From Firmicutes bacterium ADurb.Bin182 (GTDB taxonomy: Bacteria > Bacillota > Clostridia > Christensenellales > CAG-138), in NCBI GenBank assembly GCA_002070205.1, contig MWCU01000087.1:1-64000 (forward strand): 64,000 nt of DNA, in the 5' to 3' direction. Positions 1 to 7,196 of this stretch are shown here, one piece after another. Made by a program: the position numbers and the translations under genes. The notes below the pieces were generated by a model, which saw nothing but the letters and a program-made list of their open reading frames with translations, did no database searches and was not told where the DNA came from. How positions within the stretch are numbered: position 1 is the first letter of the stretch; each line of letters begins with the position of its first letter.

Positions 1-251
1 CCCAAAATGACGGCTTTCGCGCTTATGCCGTGTATTATAAGTTTTCTAAGAAGGGCAAGACCGTCCCCTCCGTTGTTGCCCGTGCCGCAAAGTATCAAAA
101 CGCTTCCGCCGCTTTGACCTATTGCGGATTGGACTTCCCTTAAAACGCACTCGGCCGCGTTCTCCATCAGTATGCAGCCTGGGATTCCCATGGAGCTGAT
201 CATAAACGCGTCTATATCTCGCATTTCAGTCGGGGTAACGACTTTTTTCAT
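1..251 (-). CDS. nnr: NAD(P)H-hydrate epimerase/dehydratase, N-terminal fragment
   Basis: Partial gene running off the left edge; only about 83 N-terminal residues are present. The reverse strand opens ATG-MKKVVTPTEMRDID and then carries the YjeF N-terminal signature (LMENAA, then CGTGNNGGDGLALLRKL), the binding loop of the NAD(P)HX epimerase domain. The family repairs hydrated NAD(P)H; in many Firmicutes the same polypeptide continues into an ADP/ATP-dependent dehydratase domain, which cannot be checked here. An AGGAGG-like site (GGAGGCAAT) directly precedes the ATG. It lies 31 bases downstream of acpS in the same direction, an arrangement common in Clostridia, so the two are probably cotranscribed. 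Confidence 0.88.
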   Translation of the reverse strand, partial: MKKVVTPTEMRDIDAFMISSMGIPGCILMENAAECVLREVQSAIGQSGGSVLILCGTGNNGGDGLALLRKLIIHGISAKAVIL

Positions 252-282
252 ATTGCCTCCGAAAAAAAAAGGGCTCCCGCCC

Positions 283-651
283 TCAGTCCTCCAAAATCGC
301 CTGCGCAACTGCAAGCGCCTTGATGTGGGAAATGCTTATGTGAATGCTTTTCCCTCCGAGATCATGCATCCTTTTCTCCGCGGCGTTCCACAGCTTAACA
401 TACGGCTTTCCGCTTTCATCGCGCAGGATCTCGATATCCTGCCACTTTATCCCGTTAAACCCCGCGCTCAGAGCCTTTGCCGTAGCCTCCTTGGCCGCAA
501 ACGTACCGGCTATGGTCTGCGGGTTATGATTCTGCTTTACAAAGTACGCTCTCTCCTGCGGAGTGAAAACCCTTTCAAAAAAGGACTGGCGTTCCGCGGC
601 GTCGCTTACCCGGTCAACCTCTATGATATCTATCCCTGTGCCGACAACCAA
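283..651 (-). CDS. acpS: holo-[acyl-carrier-protein] synthase AcpS
   Basis: Transfers 4'-phosphopantetheine from CoA to the conserved Ser of acyl carrier protein. The 122-residue length is normal for the family. The metal/CoA site is visible: GTGIDIIEVDR with Asp8, and FAAKEA with Glu55. The start is TTG at 651: it is preceded by GGAGG with suitable spacing and gives the expected MVVGTGID N-terminus, and no ATG lies nearby in frame. It is followed by nnr. Note that the acyl-carrier-like gene at 61.7 kb in this window lacks the serine AcpS would modify, so the real substrate is presumably encoded elsewhere. Confidence 0.95.
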   Translation of the reverse strand: MVVGTGIDIIEVDRVSDAAERQSFFERVFTPQERAYFVKQNHNPQTIAGTFAAKEATAKALSAGFNGIKWQDIEILRDESGKPYVKLWNAAEKRMHDLGGKSIHISISHIKALAVAQAILED

Positions 652-680
652 AATAAAACCTCCGTCGCATCCTTCATTCC

Positions 681-710
681 ATACTATTCAAATAAACATG
701 CGGTTTGTAA
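681..710 (-). promoter_or_regulatory. Candidate SigA-type promoter for acpS
   Basis: Reverse strand carries TTACAA (705-710), an 18-base spacer and TAGTAT (681-686), about 30 bases before the TTG start of acpS. Moderate match only. The upstream peptidase gene ends at 722, so read-through from it is also possible. Confidence 0.35.
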
Positions 711-721
711 CAGTATACCAA

Positions 722-1651
722 TTATTCATGTTTTGTCAAATTCCCCGCATGTTTGACAGCATCCGCGATCGCCGTGCTTACCGCCTTTATGCAAGCCGTC
801 ATCAATGGCAGCATATCGGCAGCCGGTTTTTCCATGGTCGAAACCGCAAAGAAAGTATCGCCGTCATAGCTTGTATGCACGGGCCTCACCGCCATTGCGA
901 GAGCATCGTGCGCTATTGACGCGAGCTTGTTCGCTTCCTCCCTGGTAAGCTTCGCGTTTGTGGCAACGACGCCTATTGTAGTATTGCCGAAGCCTGCGCT
1001 TGCGGGTCCCGTCAGCTCCATGCACGGGCAAAACTTTCCGCCCTTGACCGCTCCGGCAATTATTTCTCCCGTCGCGGGATCGTATACATCGCCTAAAGCG
1101 TTTACCACAGCTACTGCGGCGACCAGAATGCCGTCGTTAAGCGCAACGATCGCGTTTCCTACGCCGCTTTTCATTGCATGCTTTGTCCCGAACGCCTTGC
1201 CGACTGTCGCGCCCGCACCCGCTCCGACGCTTCCCGAGGCAAGAGGATTCGCAGAGGCGTTCTCGCAGGCGCTGTAGCCTTCATTTTTGCCGGGGCGAAC
1301 GGAAAAGTCCCCCACGGTAAGATCGAAAATGACCGCGGCGGGCACTATGGGCACCTTGCATACGCCCGCGTCATATCCGATACCTTTTTCCTCAAGGTAT
1401 CGCATAACGCCAGATGCGGCGTCCAGACCGAACGCGCTTCCCCCGCTCAAGATCAGGCCGTGTATCCTGTCAACGATATTGTAGCCGCGCAAAAGATCCG
1501 TCTCTCTGGTTCCCGGCGCGGAGCCCCTCACGTCGACTCCCGCCACCGCGCCATTTGGAAAAATAAGCGACGTGCAGCCTGTCATAGCGTCATGGTCCGT
1601 CCAATGCCCCGCCAATATACCGTTTATCGCCGTTATGGTGTTGTTAACCAT
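722..1651 (-). CDS. P1 family (S58, DmpA-like) peptidase
   Basis: 309 residues. Member of the self-processing N-terminal-nucleophile hydrolases related to D-aminopeptidase/L-esterase DmpA and beta-peptidyl aminopeptidases. Visible family features: N-terminal ITAINGILAGHWTD, the GGSAFGLDAASGV block (about 70-82), the glycine/alanine-rich SVGAGAGATVGK segment (about 141-152), and GNTTIGVVATNA (222-233), around which these proteins cleave themselves to expose Thr/Ser as nucleophile (Thr224 or Thr225). Physiological substrate unknown. It overlaps the end of birA by 8 bases, so it is translationally linked to recX-birA. No signal peptide, so cytoplasmic. Confidence 0.85.
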   Translation of the reverse strand: MVNNTITAINGILAGHWTDHDAMTGCTSLIFPNGAVAGVDVRGSAPGTRETDLLRGYNIVDRIHGLILSGGSAFGLDAASGVMRYLEEKGIGYDAGVCKVPIVPAAVIFDLTVGDFSVRPGKNEGYSACENASANPLASGSVGAGAGATVGKAFGTKHAMKSGVGNAIVALNDGILVAAVAVVNALGDVYDPATGEIIAGAVKGGKFCPCMELTGPASAGFGNTTIGVVATNAKLTREEANKLASIAHDALAMAVRPVHTSYDGDTFFAVSTMEKPAADMLPLMTACIKAVSTAIADAVKHAGNLTKHE

Positions 1652-2447
1652 CGTATTCGCTCCTTAATGTAACCTCGCCGGCATTGAGCGTTATAATCGA
1701 GCCGTCTTCCTGCTGGAGGCAAAGCCGTCCCTCCCCGTCAAAATCAACGGCAATGCCCTGATGCGTCCTGCCGATTCCTGTAACGCGGACCTCCCGGCCG
1801 TATGTGCATGACCTTAGCTTATACCTCGAAAGCAGGCTTTCAAAGTCCTCATCCCGCTCACACATCAAAAACTGCGGCTCCAGGCAGTTCAAAAGCTTTG
1901 CCGCAACCTCCCGCGTGTCATAAAGCAAGCCCGTTGTCAGCGACATGGAAACAGCCGTAGTTTTGAGTTCATCCGGAAACTCGCGATGATTCACGTTCAA
2001 CCCGATTCCGGCTACGATGAAGGCGCCGCCGCCCGGGGCTGCTCCGCTTTCCAAAAGTATGCCGCAAAGCTTTTTGCCGCCGCACAAAACGTCGTTTGGC
2101 CATTTTATCCGTGCTTCAATGTTATACTCTGCGAGTAAGTCGCACACTCCCAATGCTGCGGCCGGCGCGAATCTCGGAGCTTTTTCCGGCGGTATCGATG
2201 GCCTAAGCACTATGCTCATATAAATGCCCGAGCCCTTTTCGGAAAACCATGCCCTTTGAAGCCTTCCCCTGCCTCCTGTTTGCGAATCGCTGATCACCGC
2301 GGTTCCGGCTTTACAGCCGCTTTTGGCGAGACCCTTGGCAATTTCGTTCGTAGACGACACTTCGTCATAAAAGACGATCTCTCTTCCGAGTTCTTTGGTT
2401 TCGAGATTTGATAATATGCGTGTTTTTATCTCATTATTCCCGCTCAT
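1644..2447 (-). CDS. birA: Biotin--[acetyl-CoA-carboxylase] ligase (catalytic form)
   Basis: 267 residues. Joins biotin to the acceptor Lys of biotinyl proteins through biotinyl-AMP. Motifs: DEVSSTNEIA near residue 28, the adenylate loop GGRGR (58-62), KWPNDV with the conserved Lys, KLCGILLE and a small C-terminal SH3-like part. Only a short N-terminal tail precedes the catalytic core, so the winged-helix repressor domain seen in bifunctional BirA is absent; this enzyme should not itself repress biotin genes. The gene overlaps recX upstream by 14 bases and the peptidase downstream by 8. Confidence 0.93.
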   Translation of the reverse strand: MSGNNEIKTRILSNLETKELGREIVFYDEVSSTNEIAKGLAKSGCKAGTAVISDSQTGGRGRLQRAWFSEKGSGIYMSIVLRPSIPPEKAPRFAPAAALGVCDLLAEYNIEARIKWPNDVLCGGKKLCGILLESGAAPGGGAFIVAGIGLNVNHREFPDELKTTAVSMSLTTGLLYDTREVAAKLLNCLEPQFLMCERDEDFESLLSRYKLRSCTYGREVRVTGIGRTHQGIAVDFDGEGRLCLQQEDGSIITLNAGEVTLRSEYDG

Positions 2448-2946
2448 TCTCCAACCTTAAAACGCATTTTCTCGCAGTTTCGTAATCGAAGCCCCGCGAC
2501 ATGAGCCTCCTCCCGGTCCTCTCCGCTCGCTCCCGCCCGGGAAGGCCGGAAAGCTGCTCAAAATACTTTCTTGCTGCCTCGTACGCGTTATCAAGCTCCG
2601 TTTCGTCCGTAACTTCGCTTAATGCCTCATCTATGATATCCTTGGGAAGCTTATGCCCGTAAAGCTGATCCTGCAGTTTGCGCCGGCTGACGGGCTTCGC
2701 CCTCAGCCTTGAAGCCACGAAATCGCGTGCAAACTTGACGTCGTCAAGGTAGCCCAATTCTTTTAAGCGTTCTATCGTCTCGTATACTTCATATTCACCG
2801 AAGTTTTTGGAATCAAGATACAGTTCCGTTTCCATGACGGTCCTCGGGCGCGCAGTCAGATAATTGAGCGCCGCGTCCATAGGCGTCCGGCCGGAGGGCG
2901 CCGGCCCTTTTGTTTTCATTTTCGGTCCCGCTTGTAATTTTTTCAT
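2434..2946 (-). CDS. recX: Regulatory protein RecX
   Basis: RecX binds RecA filaments and limits recombinase activity. The protein is built of the family's three-helix repeats: ALNYLTARPRTVMETELYL, then ERLKELGYLDDVKFARDFV and SRRKLQDQLYGHKL, ending in RLMSRGFDYETARKCV. Start choice is uncertain: an upstream GTG at 2961 has no Shine-Dalgarno sequence and overlaps a TATAAT on the reverse strand (2953-2958), which suggests a promoter there; ATG at 2946 (MKKLQAG) or ATG at 2919 (MKTKGP) are better. Heads the leftward recX-birA-peptidase unit. Divergent from the small coat-like genes at 3.0 kb. Confidence 0.88.
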   Translation of the reverse strand: MKKLQAGPKMKTKGPAPSGRTPMDAALNYLTARPRTVMETELYLDSKNFGEYEVYETIERLKELGYLDDVKFARDFVASRLRAKPVSRRKLQDQLYGHKLPKDIIDEALSEVTDETELDNAYEAARKYFEQLSGLPGRERAERTGRRLMSRGFDYETARKCVLRLENERE

Positions 2947-3042
2947 ATTCGAATTATACACTTTTTCATTTGATTACGGTACCCCTTTTCATATTAGGCG
3001 GTAAAACAAGGGATACTAATATCAAATAAACCGGAGGTCGTT

Positions 3043-3336
3043 ATGAACGAGAAAAACCCGTTTGACCCGGCGTTGAGCCTTTCGGACATCATACCGGGCG
3101 ATTTTAAGCCGTATGTTCCCGAATTCGAATACGATAAGGAGCAGTCGAAAATCGCTCCGAAAAGTCTCGACGTTATTGAAGAACTTGCAAGACTCGAAGC
3201 GCAGGCTTGCAGAAAATTCGTACTGTATTCCGAATGCCTGACCGATCCGCAGTTGAAGGAGACAGCGGCTGCCGCGATTATCAGCCATAAAAAGCATTTT
3301 AACAAGCTTCAGGACTACCTCGGAAGCTGCCGATAA
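3043..3336 (+). CDS. Small helical protein, possible spore coat-associated
   Basis: 97 residues, preceded by a good ribosome-binding site (CCGGAGGTCGTT before ATG). Not confidently recognised. The N-terminal third is Pro/Phe-rich and disordered-looking; the rest is predicted helical (SLDVIEELARLEAQACRKFVLYSECL, then a HKKHFNKLQDYL helix), resembling the short helical-bundle coat-associated proteins found before CotF-like genes. It is 13 bases upstream of a second small helical gene and surely cotranscribed with it. Upstream, TTCATATT (2988-2995) and GATACTAAT (3012-3020) are reminiscent of a sporulation (SigE-type) promoter, but the 16-base gap and -10 mismatch make this weak. Confidence 0.7.
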   Translation: MNEKNPFDPALSLSDIIPGDFKPYVPEFEYDKEQSKIAPKSLDVIEELARLEAQACRKFVLYSECLTDPQLKETAAAAIISHKKHFNKLQDYLGSCR

Positions 3337-3349
3337 GAAAGGAGATTTT

Positions 3350-3646
3350 ATGCTCAAGCCGCTAAACCGAATGTCCGATAAAGAACTGTTGACGGAACTT
3401 TTCAATGAAGAAAAGCAATTGATCAGGGAGTATTCGGATTCCGTTACGCGGGTCTTTGAAAAAGACCTGCGCGATATAATGGTCGAAAATATCAAAAGCT
3501 GCGCAGGCCTTCAGTACGACATATTCGAGCAGATGCTTAATAAAGGCATGCATAAAGCACAAAATGCCGAAAGCAGAATCGTAAGAGAAACAATGCAAAG
3601 CGTTGCTCAACTCAAGCAGGAACTTATAGCTCCCGACATGAGCTGA
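3350..3646 (+). CDS. CotF-like spore coat protein
   Basis: 98 residues after AAAGGAGATTTT-ATG. The pattern MSDKELLTELFNEEKQLI, a central helix ending NIKSCAGLQYDIFEQMLNKGMHK, and a final SVAQLKQEL helix match the organisation of the Coat_F family of small ferritin-like helical coat proteins (a start helix, an EQ-Y-[DE] helix, a K-G-[MWY] turn, and a terminal helix). This is a motif-level judgement, not a search. Presumably exported to the forming spore surface in the mother cell; its partner is the upstream 97-residue gene. Confidence 0.65.
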   Translation: MLKPLNRMSDKELLTELFNEEKQLIREYSDSVTRVFEKDLRDIMVENIKSCAGLQYDIFEQMLNKGMHKAQNAESRIVRETMQSVAQLKQELIAPDMS

Positions 3647-3675
3647 TAAAAGCACTGCCGCAAAACGCTTGACAG

Positions 3676-3705
3676 TTGTTTTTCGTCCTCTCCACCCTGT
3701 ATAAT
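3676..3705 (+). promoter_or_regulatory. Candidate SigA-type promoter for the small gene at 3734
   Basis: TTGTTT (3676-3681), an 18-base spacer, TATAAT (3700-3705). A nearby TTGACA at 3669-3674 is 25 bases from the -10 and too far to pair with it. Confidence 0.45.
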
Positions 3706-3733
3706 ATATATCGAATATTGCCGAAACATAGGG

Positions 3734-3922
3734 GTGGGTCGAACGAAAGACGATTACGGTCCTTACGGACGCGGTACCGAAGGTTATATCCAATATACGG
3801 AGGCATTCGAAAGCGGGGACAAACGCCAAAGAGGCAGGTCCGTAAAACGGAAACCCGGCTGCCTTTCGATATCAATAATACTGTTCTTTATATTTTATTT
3901 GTTTTACAGGTTGGGAAAATGA
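3734..3922 (+). CDS. Small single-pass membrane protein, unknown
   Basis: 62 residues from a GTG start. A hydrophilic, basic N-terminal half (with Tyr/Gly-rich YGPYGRGTEGY) is followed by one C-terminal membrane helix, LSISIILFFIFYLFYRLG, ending at the stop; this is a tail-anchored layout. No family recognised. The only GTG in frame overlaps a GGGG stretch instead of following a well-spaced Shine-Dalgarno, so the start is uncertain. The main support is the upstream TATAAT promoter and the coherent membrane segment. A competing overlapping frame (3676-3930) has no such structure. Confidence 0.45.
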   Translation: MGRTKDDYGPYGRGTEGYIQYTEAFESGDKRQRGRSVKRKPGCLSISIILFFIFYLFYRLGK

Positions 3923-3943
3923 AATCGTAAAAGCGATATTTAT

Positions 3944-4159
3944 TTATCGTCCGCATCGGGTATGATCGCCGGCCTCTTCGTCCGTATCGACGGGCAGGTT
4001 TTCAATAAATTTTCTCAGCTGAGAGGGAGTCTTGGGTTCTCCGGCCGTTCCCAAGCAGATTCCGCAAAAGCTGCGGCATTCGGGGCATATGCATCCGCTT
4101 TCCAGTCCTTTTTCACTTTGGATCATGTAAGTGCCGCAATTGCCGCACGAGCATCTCAT
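3944..4159 (-). CDS. Small Cys-rich zinc-ribbon-like protein
   Basis: 71 residues. Eight cysteines crowd the first 35 residues (C3, C5, C8, C23, C25, C28, C32, C35), arranged as CxCxxC ... CxCPxCxxxCxxC, which could bind two metal ions; the remainder is acidic and hydrophilic. Preceded by GGCGGTGAGAGAGCA before ATG and a TATAAT further upstream on the same strand. No known function recognised. It is divergent from the exported protein at 4258 and convergent with the small membrane protein at 3734. Confidence 0.65.
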   Translation of the reverse strand: MRCSCGNCGTYMIQSEKGLESGCICPECRSFCGICLGTAGEPKTPSQLRKFIENLPVDTDEEAGDHTRCGR

Positions 4160-4257
4160 TGCTCTCTCACCGCCTTTCTTATATTATAGCAGAAGAACCG
4201 CAGGGTGCGCTTTGTGTTTTTTGTGTTATAATAAACACAGGTAATACGGAGGCAGGA

Positions 4258-5025
4258 ATGAAACGCTTACTTGCTATTTTGTTGATTGTTGCTCTGTTTT
4301 TCGGGTTTGCGGGAATATCGCAGGCAGATCCCGGCAGCGATGAACTTATCGTTCTTCAAAGCACCGGGGAAATGGTTGTCCGGATACAGCTGCGCCTCAG
4401 GGAGCTCGGCTATTTCAACTTTAAACCGACCGGAAATTTCGCGAACATGACCCAAAAATCCACCATCAAATTTCAGCGGCTGCAACAGGATTCGAGCGGA
4501 GCCGCAATAATGGCGGACGGAACGGTGGGAGAACAGACAAAAAGCATTCTTTTTTCCATGGTGGCAAAACGGGCGCCCATCGACGCTTCCATCCCCTTCG
4601 GAAAGCCGCTGCAGGGAACGCCCGAAAAAACAGGCAAACTCGTGCCGTGGAATGAAGTTAAAAGCATGCTGCAAATAAACTCGGATTATACGATAACGGA
4701 TTTTAACACCGGCAAGTCATGGAACATGGCTTTTACCGGAGGCGAAAACCATGCGGAGATGGAATGCAAAAACGCTTTGGACGCCGCGGAATATAAAAAA
4801 GCTTTCGGAAATGAATATAACTATTCAAAAAGACCTGTTCTTGTCGAGATCAACGGAACGCATATCGCGGCTTCCCTTCAGGGATTCCCGCACGGAGAGG
4901 ATACCGTAAGCGGTAACGATATGGACGGCCATGCATGCCTCTTTTTCGAGGGAAGCCTTTCGCACGTAAGCTCGCTTCCGGACGTTGAGCATATGAATCA
5001 TATATACACGGCGGCAGGCCGCTGA
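4258..5025 (+). CDS. Exported peptidoglycan-binding protein with His/Cys C-terminal domain
   Basis: 255 residues; start ATG at 4258 follows ACGGAGGCAGGA and gives a signal peptide (MKRLLAILLIVALFFGFAGI, cleavage near SQA-D). Residues about 32-105 form a PG_binding_1-like three-helix domain (VVRIQLRLRELGYF ... TIKFQRLQ). Residues about 130-255 form a domain I cannot name: YTITDFNTGKS, GGENHAEME (His165), PHGE (His212), DMDGHAC (Asp223, His225, Cys227), SLSH (His236), His245 and His248. The same domain ends the protein at 55.9 kb. The conserved His/Asp/Cys set suggests a metal site or hydrolase acting in the cell wall or spore cortex; that is inference. Its stop codon is 2 bases from that of convergent sigF. 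Confidence 0.85.
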   Translation: MKRLLAILLIVALFFGFAGISQADPGSDELIVLQSTGEMVVRIQLRLRELGYFNFKPTGNFANMTQKSTIKFQRLQQDSSGAAIMADGTVGEQTKSILFSMVAKRAPIDASIPFGKPLQGTPEKTGKLVPWNEVKSMLQINSDYTITDFNTGKSWNMAFTGGENHAEMECKNALDAAEYKKAFGNEYNYSKRPVLVEINGTHIAASLQGFPHGEDTVSGNDMDGHACLFFEGSLSHVSSLPDVEHMNHIYTAAGR

Positions 5026-5027
5026 AA

Positions 5028-5765
5028 TCATTTTGCCGCGTCTCTGAGCTTCGATACTATTCTGCTTTCGAGCCTCGATACCTGAACCTGTGATACGCCC
5101 AAAATAGTCGCGGTTTCGCTTTGCGTTTTATCCTGAAAGTACCTCAGCATTATAAGCTGCCTTTCCCTCGGCTCAAGATCGCGTATCAGTTCCTTGAGCA
5201 GCAGCCTGTTTATTACGTTAGTCTCCTCCTGCTCCTTTGAGGATATATGGTCGAGTACCGTTGTATCCGATCCGTCGTCATACATCGGCTCGTAAATCGA
5301 CTGGCAGGGCCATGAAGATTCAAGCGCCATAACTATTTCACCGCTGTCCACTCCCAGCTCTCCGGCGATTTCTTTTATGGACGGTTCCCTGCCCAGCTTC
5401 GCGCATAATTCTTCCTGCGCGGCCGCCGTCTTTGCCGCAAGCTCTTTTAATGATCTGCTTATCCTTATGATCCCGTCGTCCCTTAGAAAACGCTTGATTT
5501 CTCCCGCGATCATAGGCACCGCGTAAGTCGAAAATCGAACGCCGTACGCTTCATCATAATTGCTTATTGCTTTAACCAATCCCAAACAGCCGATCTGATA
5601 CAAGTCCTCAAACTCGACGCCCCGTCCCATATACCGCTTGACTATGGATTTAACAAGCGCCGTGTTGCATAAAACAAGCTGTTCCTGCGCCTGCTGGTCG
5701 CCTTGCTGTGCGCTGCGGATCAGTTCGAGAACTTTATCATGCGGCAGCAGCATGGATTCACTCAT
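5028..5765 (-). CDS. sigF: RNA polymerase sigma-F factor (forespore)
   Basis: 245 residues. First compartment-specific sigma factor, active in the forespore after septation. Region 2 is seen in ALVKSIVKRYMGRGVEFEDLYQIGCLGLVKA and FSTYAVPMIAGEIKRFLRDDG; region 4 in LEPRERQLIMLRYFQDKTQ and the helix-turn-helix LGVSQVQVSRLESRIV. SigF and SigG are close homologues; position as third gene after spoIIAA and spoIIAB identifies it as SigF (spoIIAC). Its ATG overlaps the spoIIAB stop (5762-5765), giving coupled translation of sigma and anti-sigma. Confidence 0.96.
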   Translation of the reverse strand: MSESMLLPHDKVLELIRSAQQGDQQAQEQLVLCNTALVKSIVKRYMGRGVEFEDLYQIGCLGLVKAISNYDEAYGVRFSTYAVPMIAGEIKRFLRDDGIIRISRSLKELAAKTAAAQEELCAKLGREPSIKEIAGELGVDSGEIVMALESSWPCQSIYEPMYDDGSDTTVLDHISSKEQEETNVINRLLLKELIRDLEPRERQLIMLRYFQDKTQSETATILGVSQVQVSRLESRIVSKLRDAAK

Positions 5766-6196
5766 TGACTCTGATCCTGTCCGATTTTCTTTTTTAATGT
5801 TACTACAGTGCCTTTGCCGGGCTCCGAAGCAACTTCCAGGGTATCCATAAAAGCTTCCATTACGGTAAACCCCATGCCGGAGCGTTCAAGCTCGGGCTTG
5901 GATGTGTAAAAGGGCTGGCGCGCAAGCGAAATATCCTCTATGCCGCTCCCCTCATCCCGGATCACCGCCGTAAATTCGTTATCGTTGAGATAACAATCCA
6001 TATATACGGTGCCGGGTTTATTCTCATAACCGTGAATGATGGCATTGGTTACGGCCTCGGATACGGCGGTGCGTATATCCGATAATTCCTCTATTGTGGG
6101 ATTCAGCTGCATAGCGAAAGAACCTGCTACCATTCGGGCAAATCCCTCATTTTGAGACAGACCGGAAAAACTTATATGCATTTCATTTTGAGCCAT
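5762..6196 (-). CDS. spoIIAB: Anti-sigma-F factor SpoIIAB
   Basis: 144 residues. A GHKL-fold serine kinase that holds SigF inactive and phosphorylates SpoIIAA. The N box is visible in SEAVTNAIIHGYEN, the G1 box in IRDEGSGIEDI and the G2 region in ERSGMGFTVMEAF. Length matches the family. Lies 10 bases after spoIIAA; the ATG follows GGGAGGATAAA. Confidence 0.97.
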   Translation of the reverse strand: MAQNEMHISFSGLSQNEGFARMVAGSFAMQLNPTIEELSDIRTAVSEAVTNAIIHGYENKPGTVYMDCYLNDNEFTAVIRDEGSGIEDISLARQPFYTSKPELERSGMGFTVMEAFMDTLEVASEPGKGTVVTLKKKIGQDQSQ

Positions 6197-6206
6197 TTTA
6201 TCCTCC

Positions 6207-6518
6207 CTACATCCCTGTGCAATCTACCAGCGTATATATTCCTGACATTCTGAATATCCTGTCTATGCTTTTATTCGCGTTTTTGATGGATAGCCTGCCG
6301 CCCCGCTCCTTAAGTGTTCTGTATCTCCCCAATATAACGCCGAGGCCCGAACTGTCCATAAACGTTACGCCCTTCATATCGATGACAAGTTCTTTTATGC
6401 TTTTGTCCTTTAAAACCGCGTCTATCCAATTGCGCGTATATTCGGCGCTGTGGTGATCAAGCTCCCCTTTAAGCGCGATGTTCAGCGTTTTGCCGTTTCT
6501 CGTTCCGTTCAGCTCCAT
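6207..6518 (-). CDS. spoIIAA: Anti-sigma-F factor antagonist SpoIIAA
   Basis: 103 residues from ATG at 6518, which has AGGAGG seven bases upstream; the frame stays open further but that extension has no support. STAS domain: LKGELDHHSAEYTR, LVIDMKGVTFMDSSGLGVILGRY. The DSSGLG motif (Asp55-Gly60) holds the serine phosphorylated by SpoIIAB and dephosphorylated by SpoIIE to release SigF. First gene of the spoIIA operon. I looked for a SigH promoter upstream and found no clear match. Confidence 0.96.
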   Translation of the reverse strand: MELNGTRNGKTLNIALKGELDHHSAEYTRNWIDAVLKDKSIKELVIDMKGVTFMDSSGLGVILGRYRTLKERGGRLSIKNANKSIDRIFRMSGIYTLVDCTGM

Positions 6519-6714
6519 TTGGTTACCTCCTAAACAATGGGAACATATAGAATTTCGTGCCGCAGATTTAAAAACCTTCATCGAACTTTCTCCACTTTTG
6601 TACAAATGTGTCATTTTCTTACGAATGGCAAAAATATTATGGTTAGTATTCCCAATATCGGCGCTATACATACATGGACGGAGAATTTTTAATCCGAGTT
6701 ATAAAATGCCGGCA

Positions 6715-6744
6715 AAACAAAAAACCCCCCATTCAACGGGGGGG
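6715..6744 (-). terminator. Rho-independent terminator after the efp operon
   Basis: On the reverse strand six C (complement of 6738-6743), a 7-base loop, six G (complement of 6725-6730), then TTTTTTG. Placed just after the stop of the zinc-ribbon gene at 6759 and before spoIIAA on the same strand, so it separates the two units. Confidence 0.88.
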
Positions 6745-6758
6745 AATTAGGCTTGAAT

Positions 6759-7160
6759 TCATTTTTCTTCCGGAGTGGCCGCGGGCATAACGGGTTGATT
6801 GCAATTCGGACATATCAGGTCGTTTTCGGATTCGAGCATTTCCTGATCGAAATAAACGACCTCGTTGCAGTTGGGACACTCGATTTCTACGAAATCGTCA
6901 TCGTCGCTCTCATCGTCGTCATTCTCTTCGTCCTCTTCATCTCCGAACAAATAATCCTCGAGATCGTCCAGATCCTCGTAGATTTCATCAACGCATTCGC
7001 CCAGTTCGTCTATCGCTTCCTCGTTTTCATCTATGGCGTCCGCCATGGCATCGAGCGTTTCGATCAAGGCCGTATAAAGCTTTTCCGCAGCTTCGGATTC
7101 AATCGGCAGACCGTCCGCCAAACCGCGCAAATAGGATACTTTTTCTTTGATGTAGCTCAT
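6759..7160 (-). CDS. CD1247-type N-terminal domain/zinc-ribbon acidic protein
   Basis: 133 residues from ATG at 7160, chosen because GGAGGATCGAA precedes it. N-terminal helical region MSYIKEKVSYLRGLADGL followed by ETLDAMADAIDENEEAIDELGECVDEIYEDL, a hallmark of the CD1247 N-terminal-domain family of Clostridia; then a very acidic linker (runs of Asp/Glu about 76-95) and a C-terminal zinc ribbon with two CPNC knuckles (ECPNCNEV, ICPNCNQP). Function unknown. It follows efp by 36 bases, suggesting a role tied to translation or to general growth, but that is only neighbourhood. Confidence 0.82.
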   Translation of the reverse strand: MSYIKEKVSYLRGLADGLPIESEAAEKLYTALIETLDAMADAIDENEEAIDELGECVDEIYEDLDDLEDYLFGDEEDEENDDDESDDDDFVEIECPNCNEVVYFDQEMLESENDLICPNCNQPVMPAATPEEK

Positions 7161-7196
7161 TTCGATCCTCCGTACATGCATTTATATTATGTTGCG

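Noticed and set aside
2988-3020. SigE-type promoter before the coat-like pair
   Set aside because: TTCATATT and GATACTAAT are suggestive, but the 16-base gap and mismatches in the -10 leave it below the level for a feature.
6519-6700. Possible SigH promoter before spoIIAA
   Set aside because: I searched for an AGGA-type -35 with a GAAT -10. Only a poor combination (GAAGGTTTT and CACGAAAT with wrong spacing) was found, so no feature is called.
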